The notes under the pieces are model-generated. The model did no database searches, had not been told where the DNA came from, and worked only from the letters and a program-made list of their open reading frames with translations. This document shows, piece after piece, positions 15,452 through 24,840 of a stretch of DNA of 64,000 nt (positions within the stretch are counted from its first letter, which is position 1; each line of letters starts with the position of its first letter). Origin of the DNA: Streptomyces sp. ISL-1 (lineage in GTDB: Bacteria > Actinomycetota > Actinomycetes > Streptomycetales > Streptomycetaceae); assembly GCF_018614585.1 (NCBI RefSeq), contig NZ_JAGGOI010000008.1, forward strand, positions 17,826 to 81,825, read 5' to 3'. A program made the translations under genes and the position numbers.

Positions 15452-16408
15452 TCAGCCTTTGGCCACTGCGCGCAGCCGGTCCACGACATCGGCCCGCAGA
15501 TCCGCGGGCTCCAGTACGACGACGTCCGGGCCGAACTCCACCAGCCAGGCGTCGAGCCCGTGTCCGTACGGAATCTCCAACTCGTCCCAGCCCTCTCCCA
15601 GTTCCCTGATCGACTGCGCCCTGGACCGCAGCGGATAGCCGCAGCCGGTCCGCAGCCGGATCCGCGCGGAGCGGGTCGCGGTCTCCCCGGCCCAGGTCTC
15701 GACGGTCTCCCGGACCGTGACGACGTCGGGCACGGGCGCGGTGAAGGCGCCGGCGCGCGAGCGGACCCGGCCGGTGATGCGGGAGAGCCGGAAGACCCGC
15801 TCGGCGCCGCGGTCCCGGTCCCAGCCCGCCAGATACCAGTGGCCGCGCCAGCACTCGAGCGTCCATGGCTCGACATGGCGCGGCTGGGGGCGCGCGGCGT
15901 TCGCCTTGCGGTAGTCGAAGACGACCGGTCGGCGGTCGCGGCAGGCGAGCATCAAAGGTTCGAAGGCGGTCTCATGGACGGGGATGCGGGGTTCGAGCGC
16001 GCTGTGATGCACCTCGTAAGAATCCTCGGCCTCGGGCATGCCTGCCGCGCGCAGCTTCTGCAGGGCGCCGCTGGCGGCTCCGGCGAGCCGCGCCTGCTGC
16101 CAGACCTTGGCGGCGAGGCCGAGCGCCGCGGCTTCCTCGCCGTCGAACGTGATGGCGGGCAGCCGGTTGGAGTCGCGGCGGGCGAGATAGCCGGTTTCGC
16201 CGTCGAGGTTCTCCACCGTCTCGATGACCAGGCCGAGTTCGCGCAGATCGTCCTTGTCGCGCTCGAACATCCGGTTGAAGGAGTCGTCGGAGCCGGCCTC
16301 GAGGTAGGCCTCGATGGACCCGCGCAGTTCGCGCTTGCTGAGCGGGCGGCGGGTCCCCAGCAGGCACAGCGCCAGATTCATCAGCCGCTCGGCCTTGGCA
16401 ATGGCCAT
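15452..16408 (-). CDS. pafB: PafB, WYL-domain DNA-damage transcriptional regulator
   Basis: A 318-aa paralogue of PafC and its partner. The N-terminal winged helix-turn-helix includes AERLMNLALCLLGTRRPLSK, and the WYL-type core includes RRPVVFDYRKAN and WYLAGWDRDRGAERVFRLSR. ATG 16408 starts the pafB-pafC unit. The upstream hairpin at 16475-16506 ends the FKBP transcript, so the promoter should lie in the short interval 16409-16474. No clear self-target box is visible there. Confidence 0.93.
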   Translation of the reverse strand: MAIAKAERLMNLALCLLGTRRPLSKRELRGSIEAYLEAGSDDSFNRMFERDKDDLRELGLVIETVENLDGETGYLARRDSNRLPAITFDGEEAAALGLAAKVWQQARLAGAASGALQKLRAAGMPEAEDSYEVHHSALEPRIPVHETAFEPLMLACRDRRPVVFDYRKANAARPQPRHVEPWTLECWRGHWYLAGWDRDRGAERVFRLSRITGRVRSRAGAFTAPVPDVVTVRETVETWAGETATRSARIRLRTGCGYPLRSRAQSIRELGEGWDELEIPYGHGLDAWLVEFGPDVVVLEPADLRADVVDRLRAVAKG

Positions 16409-16474
16409 CGACGCCCTTCCTCACAGTGCTTCCGATCGTTGACCGTACCGCTCCGGAGCGTTCGGGGCCAAAGC

Positions 16475-16506
16475 CGAGGGCCCATGCCACAAGGCATGGG
16501 CCCTCG
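16475..16506 (-). terminator. Strong hairpin terminator after the FKBP gene
   Basis: CGAGGGCCCATGCC (16475-16488) and GGCATGGGCCCTCG (16493-16506) form a perfect 14-bp stem with a 4-nt loop. On the minus strand CTTT follows 2 nt beyond it. Confidence 0.85.
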
Positions 16507-16524
16507 TTCACTGTCCGTACCCGG

Positions 16525-16893
16525 TCAGACGGCGACCAGGTCGCAGACGAAGATCAGCGTCTCGCCCGGAGCGATGGCGCCGGCGCCGCGGTCGCCGTAC
16601 GCGAGGTGCGCGGGGATGGTCAGCTGGCGACGGCCGCCGACCTTCATGCCCTGCACGCCCTGGTCCCAGCCGGAGATGACCTGGCCGACGCCGAGCTGGA
16701 ACTGCAGGGGGGTGCCGCGGTTCCAGGACGCGTCGAACTCCTCGCCGGTGGAGAAGGCCACACCGACGTAGTGGACGGAGACGGTGTCGCCCGCCTTTGC
16801 CACCGGGCCGTCACCCTCCCAGATGTCCTTGATCTCCAGGTCGGCCGGCGGCTCGCCACCCGGGAAGTCGATCTCGGGCTTCTCGATGCTCAC
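16525..16893 (-). CDS. FKBP-type peptidyl-prolyl cis-trans isomerase (cytoplasmic)
   Basis: A 122-aa single FKBP domain with no signal sequence. Active-site segments typical of the family are VSVHYVGVAFSTGEEFDASW, VISGWDQGVQGMKVGG and IPAHLAYGDRGAGAIAPGET, with the aromatic residues of the pocket present. It catalyses prolyl isomerisation during protein folding. It follows the two-domain FKBP lipoprotein gene by 77 bp and ends in a strong terminator. Confidence 0.95.
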   Translation of the reverse strand: MSIEKPEIDFPGGEPPADLEIKDIWEGDGPVAKAGDTVSVHYVGVAFSTGEEFDASWNRGTPLQFQLGVGQVISGWDQGVQGMKVGGRRQLTIPAHLAYGDRGAGAIAPGETLIFVCDLVAV

Positions 16894-16970
16894 TGAACTG
16901 CTCCTCTAGATGTTGAACGGGGCAACCCGGACAGTCTCACAGATCAAGCCGTCACTCACCGATCAAGCGG

Positions 16971-17942
16971 TCAGACGGTGCCGAGGATGTCGACGACGAA
17001 GACCAGCGTGTTCTTGGCGAGCTCGTGGGACGGGTCCGCGCCGTAGGCGAGCGAAGGCGGGATCACCAGCAGGACCCGGTCACCGACGTTCTTGCCCACC
17101 AGGCCCTTGTCCCAGCCCGGCACCACGGATCCGGTGCCGAGCTGGAAGCCGATGGCGCCACCGTGGTCCCAGGAGGAGTCGAACTTCTTGCCGTCCTCCC
17201 ACTTGACCCCGGTGTACTGCCCGATCAGGCCCTGACCCGCCTTGACCTTCGGGCCGGATCCCTTGATCAGCACCTGCTCCTTCATCTCGGAGGGGGCCTT
17301 GACGCCCTTGGGGATCGTGATGGTGGCCGCTTTTTGGGACTCGGCCTTCACCGTGGGCATGCCCTCCGCGGGCGCCGCCTGCGAGCCCTTGACCTCCGAG
17401 TTGGGTGCGACCGATGCCACCGCGGCCAGGTCGACGACCCAGACCAAGGTGTCCTTCGCGGTGAGGCCCGACTGGGGGTTCAGACCCTGGCCGATCAGAT
17501 CACCCGCGGTGCCCTGGATCAGCACTCGGCTGCCGGCCTTCTGACCGGAGACGGATTCGAGGACCTTCGGGGGCAGCTGCTGGGACTGCTGGCCCACACG
17601 CTCCACGGGCTGGCGGTGCGGCTGCTTGTCACCGCCCGGCGCCGCCCAGGTGCCGCCGAGGTCGGTCGGGTCGTCCCACTTCCGCACGGAGTAGTCCAGG
17701 CGGACGAAGTCACCCTTCTTGGCCTTCGTTCCGCTGCCCTCGGAGACGGTCTTGACGACGGTCTTGTCAGTGGGTTTTGCATCCTTGGGCACGGAGATCT
17801 CGGGCTTGGCCCCGAACTTCCCCTTGACCTCGGCCACACCTGCTACCGGCTTGTTCGATGAGTCCGACCCACACGCGCCGGTGAACAGCAGGGCGGGCAC
17901 GGCCAGCAGGGAGGCGATACGTCGCTTGGTGTTGTAGTTCAT
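16971..17942 (-). CDS. FKBP-type prolyl isomerase lipoprotein with two FKBP-like domains
   Basis: A 323-aa exported isomerase. A lipoprotein signal ends in LLFTGAC with the lipid-modified Cys at residue 24. Two FKBP-like regions follow. The first (about 60-175) is degenerate; the second (about 220-323) is canonical, with GLIGQYTGVKWEDGKKFDSS, VVPGWDKGLVGKNVGDRVLL and PPSLAYGA. It probably assists folding outside the membrane. A 13-bp sequence, GATCAAGCCGTCA, recurs with one change at 16942-16954 and 16961-16973, covering the stop codon. Confidence 0.92.
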   Translation of the reverse strand: MNYNTKRRIASLLAVPALLFTGACGSDSSNKPVAGVAEVKGKFGAKPEISVPKDAKPTDKTVVKTVSEGSGTKAKKGDFVRLDYSVRKWDDPTDLGGTWAAPGGDKQPHRQPVERVGQQSQQLPPKVLESVSGQKAGSRVLIQGTAGDLIGQGLNPQSGLTAKDTLVWVVDLAAVASVAPNSEVKGSQAAPAEGMPTVKAESQKAATITIPKGVKAPSEMKEQVLIKGSGPKVKAGQGLIGQYTGVKWEDGKKFDSSWDHGGAIGFQLGTGSVVPGWDKGLVGKNVGDRVLLVIPPSLAYGADPSHELAKNTLVFVVDILGTV

Positions 17943-18088
17943 CAGTCCAACTGGGAGTCGAGGCCATGGGCAATGGCCGCCACTCTACGGTGTGCCGTCC
18001 GCCCGGCCATCGACCGTTCGCGTCACAGAACGGCCCGGTTCACGCCCCGGGCCGGGCATGAACCGGACCTGGTTCAGGCTGGGCCCGC

Positions 18089-18113
18089 CCCTCGGCCCCA
18101 CCGTGGCCGAGGG
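18089..18113 (-). terminator. Possible terminator after the lipoprotein gene
   Basis: CCCTCGGCC (18089-18097) pairs with GGCCGAGGG (18105-18113), 24 nt past the stop of the 18137-18799 gene. Confidence 0.5.
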
Positions 18114-18136
18114 ACGGGAAATCGGGCGCAGTCCGG

Positions 18137-18799
18137 TCAGGGAGAGGCCTTCAGCGAACGGAGCTTGACCTTGAACGCCGCCTTGCTCAGCTCGCTGGCC
18201 GTGCTGCCGTCCGCCGTGCCGGAGGCATAGGTCACGTCGACCAGCTTCGAGCCCGACTCCAGGTACACGAAGTGCGGTGTGACGGCCGGGGTTGACTCCG
18301 ACTCCACCGCTTCCTTGCGGCCGGCGAAGACGAGAAGCTCGTGGCCCTTGGCGAAGGTCCCCTTGGCCGGAGCTTCCTCGGTCACGTACTTGACACCGTC
18401 CGCGACACCGCCCATGGAGCGCACGACGATTTCCGATCCGGCCTTCAGACTGCCCTTGTGGACCGTGTCCACGCGCACGACCACCGGGGTGTAGACGGCC
18501 TCGAACGTGGCCCCGTCGTCGAGCTTGTCCGTCACATGCACGTCAGGGCCGTGCGAGACGACGGTCCCCTCGAACACGTTCTCGTTCAGCGGGAACGCGA
18601 CGGCCGCGGCCGGATCGCTGTCCACCTTGTAGGCGTGTCCCTCGATGACGCGGGCCTCGGAGGCGTTCTGGGAATCGGCCTTCGGGGTGTGCGCCCGGGT
18701 CGAATTCCCGGCTCCGGAGCACGCGGAGACACTCAGGGCCATAACCGCGAGAACCGTCGCCGTACCCGCGCGGGCTCGCAAACGCTTCGTACCATTCAT
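18137..18799 (-). CDS. Lipoprotein, unknown function
   Basis: A 220-aa exported protein. The signal ends in LSVSAC with the lipid-modified Cys at residue 27. The mature part is beta-rich with no recognised catalytic motif (segments VFEGTVVSHGPDV, VVRVDTVHKGSLKAG and HELLVFAGRKE). The wording of these blocks recalls small secreted proteins that carry an OB-like or cupredoxin-like beta fold, but I cannot name the family. ATG 18799 follows GGGGGAG. It starts 15 nt after the metalloprotease gene and is almost certainly cotranscribed with it, suggesting a shared envelope role. Confidence 0.75.
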   Translation of the reverse strand: MNGTKRLRARAGTATVLAVMALSVSACSGAGNSTRAHTPKADSQNASEARVIEGHAYKVDSDPAAAVAFPLNENVFEGTVVSHGPDVHVTDKLDDGATFEAVYTPVVVRVDTVHKGSLKAGSEIVVRSMGGVADGVKYVTEEAPAKGTFAKGHELLVFAGRKEAVESESTPAVTPHFVYLESGSKLVDVTYASGTADGSTASELSKAAFKVKLRSLKASP

Positions 18800-18814
18800 G
18801 TTCGTCTCCCCCGC

Positions 18815-19465
18815 TCAGTAAAGGGCTTTGACGCCGGCGATGTCGTCGCTGTTGAGATTGCGCCGCGTCCCGGTGCCGATGGCCGTCATGACCGAGGCCT
18901 TCTCAGCCGCGGTGTAGGCCGTTCCGTCGGAGCAGTGCGGCCGCCACGGGTGTGCGAGGCCGGTGAAGTGACCGACCTCGTGCACGACGACGGTCTGGAC
19001 ATCGGCCTTTCCGGCGCTGATGTCCTGACTGGCGTTCACCCAGCGGAAGCGGTTGGAGAGGTAGAGAGTTCCGCCCGTGTGCCGGCTGCCGACCCGCTGG
19101 GTCGCGGCGTAGCCGGGCGCGGCACCCATCACGCTGCTGTAGCTGTAGGAAGCCCGGAAGGTGTAGATCTGCCATCCGCCGGTGTACGTGGGTGCGGCAT
19201 AACGCAGGCCCGAGCCAGTGCGGTTCCACTGGGTCAGGCCACCCTTGAGGCCGTTCCTGAGCCCGCTGGGGAAGTTGGTGTTCGCTGCCAGGGACTTCGT
19301 CCCCGAAGACTGCCACTTCACCATTCCCGACGTGCAGTACGCCGACGCCGGCGATGCCGTGATTCCTACGAGGGCTGTGCCCAGTACGGTCCCGGCCACG
19401 CCGAGAACGAGCGCTTTCCGTCCCCCTCTCACGACGGGCAGCACGGATATTCGACTGATTGACAT
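18815..19465 (-). CDS. Secreted matrixin-like zinc metalloprotease
   Basis: A 216-aa exported protein with a twin-basic N-terminus, a hydrophobic signal segment and a predicted cleavage after ASPASA (about residue 42). The catalytic site is HEVGHFTGLAH, the metzincin pattern HExxHxxGxxH with zinc ligands His162, His166 and His172 and catalytic Glu163; KASVMTAIG downstream supplies the Met-turn. The closest class is matrixin or related single-domain metzincins. No propeptide Cys switch is evident. ATG 19465 follows GGGGGA. It is the first gene of a two-gene unit lying between pafA and the FKBP genes, where core synteny has neither gene. Confidence 0.85.
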   Translation of the reverse strand: MSISRISVLPVVRGGRKALVLGVAGTVLGTALVGITASPASAYCTSGMVKWQSSGTKSLAANTNFPSGLRNGLKGGLTQWNRTGSGLRYAAPTYTGGWQIYTFRASYSYSSVMGAAPGYAATQRVGSRHTGGTLYLSNRFRWVNASQDISAGKADVQTVVVHEVGHFTGLAHPWRPHCSDGTAYTAAEKASVMTAIGTGTRRNLNSDDIAGVKALY

Positions 19466-19787
19466 GTTTCCCCCATGGTCGGTCAGGTCGATACCGGTCC
19501 GCTCGCCGGACCGACGAGCGCGGCCGGGCATCCCAACGCGCCTATGAGGCAAGCGGATTGACGGTGCGGCGATGCTAACAACGGCGTTTGTGGAGCCGCC
19601 CTCTCACGGCGCGCCCACGCACGAAAATGCCGCGCGCTGATCCTCGCGCCGTGCTAAAGCCCCCCAGCCCCGTTTGCGCCATTAGCAACTTTTCAGCCGC
19701 GACGCTTGTACCGATTCCATCCCGGAACATGAGATTCCGGACGCCTTCGGCCCGCCCCTCCACGTGACATGTCTCTCTCACGCAGAA
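19466..19787. other. Intergenic region upstream of the metalloprotease gene
   Basis: 322 bp without a supportable gene. The part near 19560-19780 is visibly less GC-rich than its surroundings. It must hold the promoter of the metalloprotease-lipoprotein pair. No clear operator or repeat was recognised. Confidence 0.5.
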
Positions 19788-19834
19788 GGCCGCCCGGTGC
19801 CGGGGACGGAAAACGTCCCCGGCACCGGGCGGCC
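19788..19834 (-). terminator. Very strong hairpin terminator after pafA
   Basis: A perfect 21-bp stem (19788-19808 with 19814-19834) closes a GAAAA loop 14 nt beyond the pafA stop. Confidence 0.85.
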
Positions 19835-19848
19835 GACCCGACCGCCGA

Positions 19849-21210
19849 CTACATGCCGGCGATGAGCTTCTCCACCCGGTCGTCGACCGACCGGAAGGGG
19901 TCCTTGCACAGCACGGTCCGCTGCGCCTGGTCGTTGAGCTTGAGGTGCACCCAGTCGACGGTGAAGTCCCGCCGCTGCTCCTGTGCCCGGCGGATGAAGT
20001 CGCCGCGCAGCCGTGCCCGGGTGGTCTGCGGGGGCACGGATTTCCCCTCGAAGATCTTCAGGTCGTTGCAGATCCGGGCGGCCTGGCCCTTGCGCTCCAG
20101 CAGGTAGTACAGCCCGCGCCTGCGGTGGATGTCGTGGTACGCGAGGTCTATCTGGGCGACTCGCGGATGCGACATGGTCATGTTGTGCTTGGCGCGGTAG
20201 CGCTCGATGAGCTTGTACTTCATGACCCAGTCGATCTCGGTGCCGATCCGGTCGAGGTCCTCGGCCTCGATCGCGTCGAGCGTGCGGCCCCAGAGCTCCA
20301 GGACCTGCTCGACGGTGCCGGTGCGGATCCCGCGCCGCTCGACGAAGTCCACGGCCTTCTCGTAGTACTCGCGCTGGACCTCCAGGGCGGAGGCCTCGCG
20401 GCCGCTGGCCAGGCGCACCTTGCGCTGGCCGGTGATGTCGTGGCTGACCTCGCGGATCGCCCGGATCGGGTTCTCCAGGGTCAGGTCGCGCATCACGGTG
20501 CCCGCCTCGATCATGCGCAGTACGAGATCGGTCGCGCCGACCTTCAGCAGCATCGTCGTCTCGGACATGTTCGAGTCTCCGACGATGACGTGGAGACGGC
20601 GGTAGCGCTCGGCGTCGGCGTGCGGCTCGTCGCGGGTGTTGATGATCGGGCGCGAGCGGGTGGTGGCGGAGCTGACGCCCTCCCAGATGTGCTCGGCGCG
20701 CTGGCTGACGCAGTAGACCGCGCCGCGCGGGGTCTGCAGCACCTTGCCCGCGCCGCACAGCAGCTGACGGGTGACCAGGAACGGAATGAGAATGTCCGCC
20801 AGCCGGGAGAACTCTCCGTGGCGTGCGACGAGATAGTTCTCGTGGCAGCCGTAGGAGTTTCCCGCCGAGTCGGTGTTGTTCTTGAAGAGATAGACGTCGC
20901 CCGCGATTCCCTCCTCGTGCAGGCGGCGTTCGGCGTCGACGAGCAGGCCTTCGAGAATGCGCTCGCCGGCCTTGTCGTGCGTAACCAGTTCGGTCACGTT
21001 GTCGCATTCGGGAGTTGCATATTCCGGATGCGAACCCACGTCGAGGTAGAGGCGGGCGCCGTTCCGCAGGAAGACATTGCTGCTGCGGCCCCATGAGACA
21101 ACACGGCGGAAGAGGTAGCGCGCCACTTCGTCAGGTGACAGTCGGCGCTGTCCCCTGAACGTGCACGTGACGCCGTACTCGTTCTCCAGCCCGAAAATGC
21201 GGCGGTCCAT
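19849..21210 (-). CDS. pafA: Pup-protein ligase PafA
   Basis: A 453-aa ligase of the carboxylate-amine ligase (glutamine synthetase-like) fold. It activates the C-terminal Glu of Pup with ATP and joins it to lysines of target proteins. The N-terminal signature is [12 protein letters not shown]. The catalytic aspartate segment [16 protein letters not shown] has Asp57, which aligns with Asp95 of Dop encoded here. Further landmarks are [19 protein letters not shown] and [20 protein letters not shown]. It is 9 bp downstream of the MFS gene and about 3.7 kb from prcA, rather than adjoining the rest of the pathway. Confidence 0.97.
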   Translation of the reverse strand: MDRRIFGLENEYGVTCTFRGQRRLSPDEVARYLFRRVVSWGRSSNVFLRNGARLYLDVGSHPEYATPECDNVTELVTHDKAGERILEGLLVDAERRLHEEGIAGDVYLFKNNTDSAGNSYGCHENYLVARHGEFSRLADILIPFLVTRQLLCGAGKVLQTPRGAVYCVSQRAEHIWEGVSSATTRSRPIINTRDEPHADAERYRRLHVIVGDSNMSETTMLLKVGATDLVLRMIEAGTVMRDLTLENPIRAIREVSHDITGQRKVRLASGREASALEVQREYYEKAVDFVERRGIRTGTVEQVLELWGRTLDAIEAEDLDRIGTEIDWVMKYKLIERYRAKHNMTMSHPRVAQIDLAYHDIHRRRGLYYLLERKGQAARICNDLKIFEGKSVPPQTTRARLRGDFIRRAQEQRRDFTVDWVHLKLNDQAQRTVLCKDPFRSVDDRVEKLIAGM

Positions 21211-21219
21211 GACTGAACA

Positions 21220-22488
21220 TTACGCCTCACGGCCTGAGCTGAAACCGGGTTCGGCAGCACCGTTTCGATCATTTTCCGATGAGCCTGCGATGTCCTTGGT
21301 ACGGCCGGGAACTGCGAGGACCCGCTGAGTGGCTGTCAGAACCAGCAGTGCGGCGATGCCACCGGCTCCCGCGACGGCGAAGCTCCAGGCCGTGCCGCCG
21401 AGCTCGACCGCCGGGCCCGCGACTGCGGTTCCGGCCGCGGCGCCGACGCCGAAGGTGGTCACGAGCCAGGAGAACGCCTCGGTGACGGTGCCGCTCGGGG
21501 CGTGCCGGTCGACGACGATGAAGGCGCAGGCGATCGCGGGCGCGAGGAAGAGCCCGGCGACGGCGGATAGCGCGGTCATGGCGATGACCCCGGGGGTGAG
21601 CGCGAGCGGCAGATAGCCGAGCGCGAGCAGGGCGACGATGCCGCGGAGGCGGCGTTCGGGGGCGCCGGCCCACTGGCGGGCGCCGTAGGCCGCGCCGCCG
21701 ATGAGCGCGCCGAGGCCGAGCGCCGCCATCAGCCAGCCGTACACCGCCTCACGGCCCTGGTCGTCGGCGTACGCGACTCCGGCGACGGTGATGGACCCGA
21801 GCGCGAGGCCGACGAAGAAGAACGACCCGAGAAGCGCGAGCAGGCCGGGCGAGCGCAGTGCGCCCAGCCAGTGGGCCTCGCGGGGCGCGGAGCGCCAGCC
21901 GCGGGAGGGCTCGGAGAGAACGACGGAAAGCGCGCCGAGGACGCCCATGACGTTGATGACGAGGAGGGCGGCGCCGGCCGACCAGAGCGAGACCAGCACG
22001 GTGACCAGCAGCGGGCCGACGGTGAACATGATCTCCTGCGCGACGGCGTCCATGGCGTAGGCCCGGTGCACACGGTCCTCACCGCCCAGGACGCTGGGCC
22101 ACAGGGCTCGCAGCCCGCCCTCCAGCGGCGGCGTGAACACGCCCGCGACGGCGACGGCCGCGTACGCGACGGGCAGCGCGCCGATGCCGACGGCGGCGAG
22201 CAGCACCATGCCGAGGGCGGAGACGACGGCGGCGGGGAACTGAACGCGCGGCTGTCCGTGCAGGTCCACGGCGCGGCCGAGCAGGGGCTGGCCTATCGCG
22301 GTCGCTATGCCGTACACGGCGGCGAGCCCGCCCGCGAGGGTGTAGCTGCCGCCCTGCGCGCGGGTGAAGAGAACGATGGCCACGGGGCCGGTGGCGTTGG
22401 GCAGCCGCCCGACGAGCGTCCCGGTCAGCAGCCGTGCGGCGTGCGGCGCCTTCAGGATGTCTGCGTAGCCGGTGGCTCCCGCGGCCAT
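21220..22488 (-). CDS. Major facilitator superfamily transporter
   Basis: A 422-aa membrane protein with about 12 hydrophobic segments, starting LLTGTLVGRLPNATGPVAIV. The loop GIATAIGQPLLGRAVDLHGQ resembles the conserved MFS loop 2-3. The substrate is unknown; a drug or metabolite exporter is likely by general layout. It is divergent from a LacI-family gene with a shared operator-like inverted repeat between them. It continues into pafA after 9 bp, so pafA may be partly transcribed from this promoter. Confidence 0.87.
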   Translation of the reverse strand: MAAGATGYADILKAPHAARLLTGTLVGRLPNATGPVAIVLFTRAQGGSYTLAGGLAAVYGIATAIGQPLLGRAVDLHGQPRVQFPAAVVSALGMVLLAAVGIGALPVAYAAVAVAGVFTPPLEGGLRALWPSVLGGEDRVHRAYAMDAVAQEIMFTVGPLLVTVLVSLWSAGAALLVINVMGVLGALSVVLSEPSRGWRSAPREAHWLGALRSPGLLALLGSFFFVGLALGSITVAGVAYADDQGREAVYGWLMAALGLGALIGGAAYGARQWAGAPERRLRGIVALLALGYLPLALTPGVIAMTALSAVAGLFLAPAIACAFIVVDRHAPSGTVTEAFSWLVTTFGVGAAAGTAVAGPAVELGGTAWSFAVAGAGGIAALLVLTATQRVLAVPGRTKDIAGSSENDRNGAAEPGFSSGREA

Positions 22489-22522
22489 GTCCCACCCCTC
22501 TCCCCCGGCGCGACCGAGGTTT

Positions 22523-22549
22523 TACGTATAACGTCTCCAGTCATACGTA
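22523..22549. promoter_or_regulatory. Inverted repeat between divergent MFS and LacI genes
   Basis: TACGTAT (22523-22529) and ATACGTA (22543-22549) are exact inverted repeats separated by 13 nt, in the 133-bp divergent promoter region. A plausible binding site for the adjacent LacI-family protein. Confidence 0.5.
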
Positions 22550-22621
22550 CCATGTCGACAGTCCGCGGGTCCACCGCGGAGGCGTACCGGAACAAGTGGC
22601 TTGCGGCTGAGGACGGCACCG

Positions 22622-23707
22622 ATGGCAGACGGGTCCCCCAAGGACCAACCCGTGGTTTCGGGCCAGGGGGCGTCGCCGCCGCCTGCCGGGAACCGGGCCG
22701 GCACCCCCCGGCCCACCAGCCGGGACGTCGCCCGCGCCGCCGGTGTGTCGCAGGCCACGGTGTCCCTCGTCCTCGGCGAGAAATGGCACGGCCGGGTCTC
22801 CGAGCGCACCGCCGGGCTCGTACGGGACGCCGCGCGGCAGCTCGGGTACCGGCCCAACCTCGCCGCGCGCAATCTGAGGCTCGGGCGGACCAGGACCGCA
22901 CTGCTCGTGGTGCCGGCCCTCACCAACGAGTTCTTCGCCCGGGTGTACACGGGCGCGGCCACCGTCGCCGCCGAGCACGACTTCGGCGTGGTGCTCTACC
23001 CCTCGCCCGAGGGCGTCGGCCCCGCCAAGGACCCCTTCGCCTCCGCCCGCGCCGCGCTCGACGGCGTGATCGCGTCCTCCATGGCCGCCCAGGCCCTGAC
23101 CGCCATCCGCGGTACGGATCTCCCACTGGTGATGCTCGACAGCGACCCCGCCGACCCGGGCGCCGCGGCCCGCGTCAATCTCGATATCGCCGACGGTATG
23201 CGGCAGATGTCGGCCCATCTGCTGGCGCTCGGCCATCGCCGCTTCCTCCATCTCGCGTCCGCCGTCTCCTCCTGGACCTTCGACGTACGGGCCCGGGCGC
23301 TCGCCGCGTCCCTGCGCGACGTTCCCGACGCGGTCGTACGGACCGTGCCCGCACCCCTCGACGTGGCCGGCGCGCGCGAGGCCGTGGAGCGGGCGCTCAC
23401 CCGTCCGGGGCCACGACCCACCGCGATCGTGTGCGACGACGACATCCTGGCTGCCGGGGCCTGCAAGGCGGTACGGCGGCTGGGCCTGCGGGTCCCCGAG
23501 GACATCTCCGTCACCGGCTTCGACGACCTCGCGCTCGCAACCGCCGTGGAGCCGGAGCTCACGACGGTCAGCCTGCCCGCGGAACGGGTCGGCGCGCGCG
23601 GCATGTCCGCCCTCCTCGCGGTCCTCGAAGGCCGTCCGCCCGAGGAGGGCGACCTCCCGGTCGAACTGGTCGTACGCGGCTCGTCAGCCCCCGCACGGGC
23701 CGGCTGA
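22622..23707 (+). CDS. LacI-family transcriptional regulator
   Basis: A 361-aa repressor. After an unstructured N-terminal 35 residues, the helix-turn-helix is TSRDVARAAGVSQATVSLVL, with the hinge helix near GYRPNLAARNL. The periplasmic-binding-protein-like effector domain includes PLVMLDSDPADPG and PTAIVCDDDILAAGACKAVR. ATG 22622 has GAGGA 8 nt upstream; TTG 22601 is a longer alternative. It probably controls the divergent MFS transporter. The effector sugar or nucleoside is unknown. Confidence 0.9.
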   Translation: MADGSPKDQPVVSGQGASPPPAGNRAGTPRPTSRDVARAAGVSQATVSLVLGEKWHGRVSERTAGLVRDAARQLGYRPNLAARNLRLGRTRTALLVVPALTNEFFARVYTGAATVAAEHDFGVVLYPSPEGVGPAKDPFASARAALDGVIASSMAAQALTAIRGTDLPLVMLDSDPADPGAAARVNLDIADGMRQMSAHLLALGHRRFLHLASAVSSWTFDVRARALAASLRDVPDAVVRTVPAPLDVAGAREAVERALTRPGPRPTAIVCDDDILAAGACKAVRRLGLRVPEDISVTGFDDLALATAVEPELTTVSLPAERVGARGMSALLAVLEGRPPEEGDLPVELVVRGSSAPARAG

Positions 23708-23774
23708 ACCCGTCCGTGTGCACCGTGCCCAGCGGCCTTGAGCACACGACACCCGCCGTGGAACGATCACGATC

Positions 23775-24830
23775 ATGACGAGTACGGCCGAGACCCCGAT
23801 CGACGCGACGCTGATCGGGACGGCCCCCGCGACAGGCTCCGTGACACCGCTCTCAGGCGACCGGCTGATCGTCAGAACCGATGAGCGGCTGGAGATCCAC
23901 GACGCGGAGGCCTTCTTCTCCGGCACCCTCGCCCCCACGCGGACCCTGCGCCTCCCGCCGTGCGCCGCGGCCACCCCGCTGCCAGACGGCGCCCTCGTCG
24001 TCGCCGAGGGCTCCAGGATCCGCCTCATCGGCCCCGACGGCGCCACCCGCTGGGAGCTGCGGCACGCCGGCTGGCACGGCGGGCACCGGGACCCGCGCCC
24101 GCCCGGGCCGCCCGCCGTGAGCCCCGACGGCGCCCTCATCAGCGTCCTCGTACCGACGCTCGCCACCGGCGAGCGCGCCGCGATACTGGTCCAGGACGGA
24201 CCGCCCCGGCATCGCTACGCGCGGGACACCCTGCTCCTCCTCGACGCCACCTCCGGTGACGTCCGCGCCCGTCGCCCGATCGGGGCCGTCGCCTCGGACG
24301 CGACGCAGCGGTGGCATCCGGACGGCTCACTGCTCGCGCTCTCCTGCTGGACTGCCTGGTACAGCTGGTCGACCTGGTGGATCGAGCCGCGCCACGACGG
24401 GCTGCACATCCGCGGCGGCACGACGATGCGCGAGGTGATCGACTTCCTTCCCGACGCGTCCCGGGTACTCACCATCCGGCGCGCCGAGGGAATCGCGTAC
24501 AACGACGACCGCGACGAGCTGGCCTCCCACGATGTGGGCGACGACGACCCGGCGGGGCTCTTCGACCTCGGCGAACTGGCAGTCGACCGCGACCACGACG
24601 AGTTCGCCGGCGCGTACCTGATCGACCGCGCGCATGTCCTGGTCACCGGACGGATCTATCTGCCCGGGCGGCCGGTGTCGGTGCGCCACTGGCTGTGCGA
24701 CGCGGTGACGCTCCGCCCGCGGGGCCGGTTGCGGTACCCGGTGGCGGTCGGCGGCGATGTGACCCCGCTCGGCGACGGCACCTGGCTCACCCGGGACCGC
24801 TCCCGCCTCCACCACTGGGCGCTCCCCTGA
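23775..24830 (+). CDS. Hypothetical protein with beta-propeller-like repeats
   Basis: A 351-aa cytoplasmic protein, without signal peptide or membrane segment, composed of short beta-strand repeats reminiscent of WD40/quinoprotein propellers: RLEIHDAEAFFSGTL, RIRLIGPDGATRWEL, PPAVSPDGALISVL and TQRWHPDGSLLALSCW. No active site is recognised. It faces prcA tail to tail across a strong bidirectional terminator. Function unknown; a scaffold or binding role would be typical of propellers. Confidence 0.75.
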   Translation: MTSTAETPIDATLIGTAPATGSVTPLSGDRLIVRTDERLEIHDAEAFFSGTLAPTRTLRLPPCAAATPLPDGALVVAEGSRIRLIGPDGATRWELRHAGWHGGHRDPRPPGPPAVSPDGALISVLVPTLATGERAAILVQDGPPRHRYARDTLLLLDATSGDVRARRPIGAVASDATQRWHPDGSLLALSCWTAWYSWSTWWIEPRHDGLHIRGGTTMREVIDFLPDASRVLTIRRAEGIAYNDDRDELASHDVGDDDPAGLFDLGELAVDRDHDEFAGAYLIDRAHVLVTGRIYLPGRPVSVRHWLCDAVTLRPRGRLRYPVAVGGDVTPLGDGTWLTRDRSRLHHWALP

Positions 24831-24840
24831 CCTGGGCATA

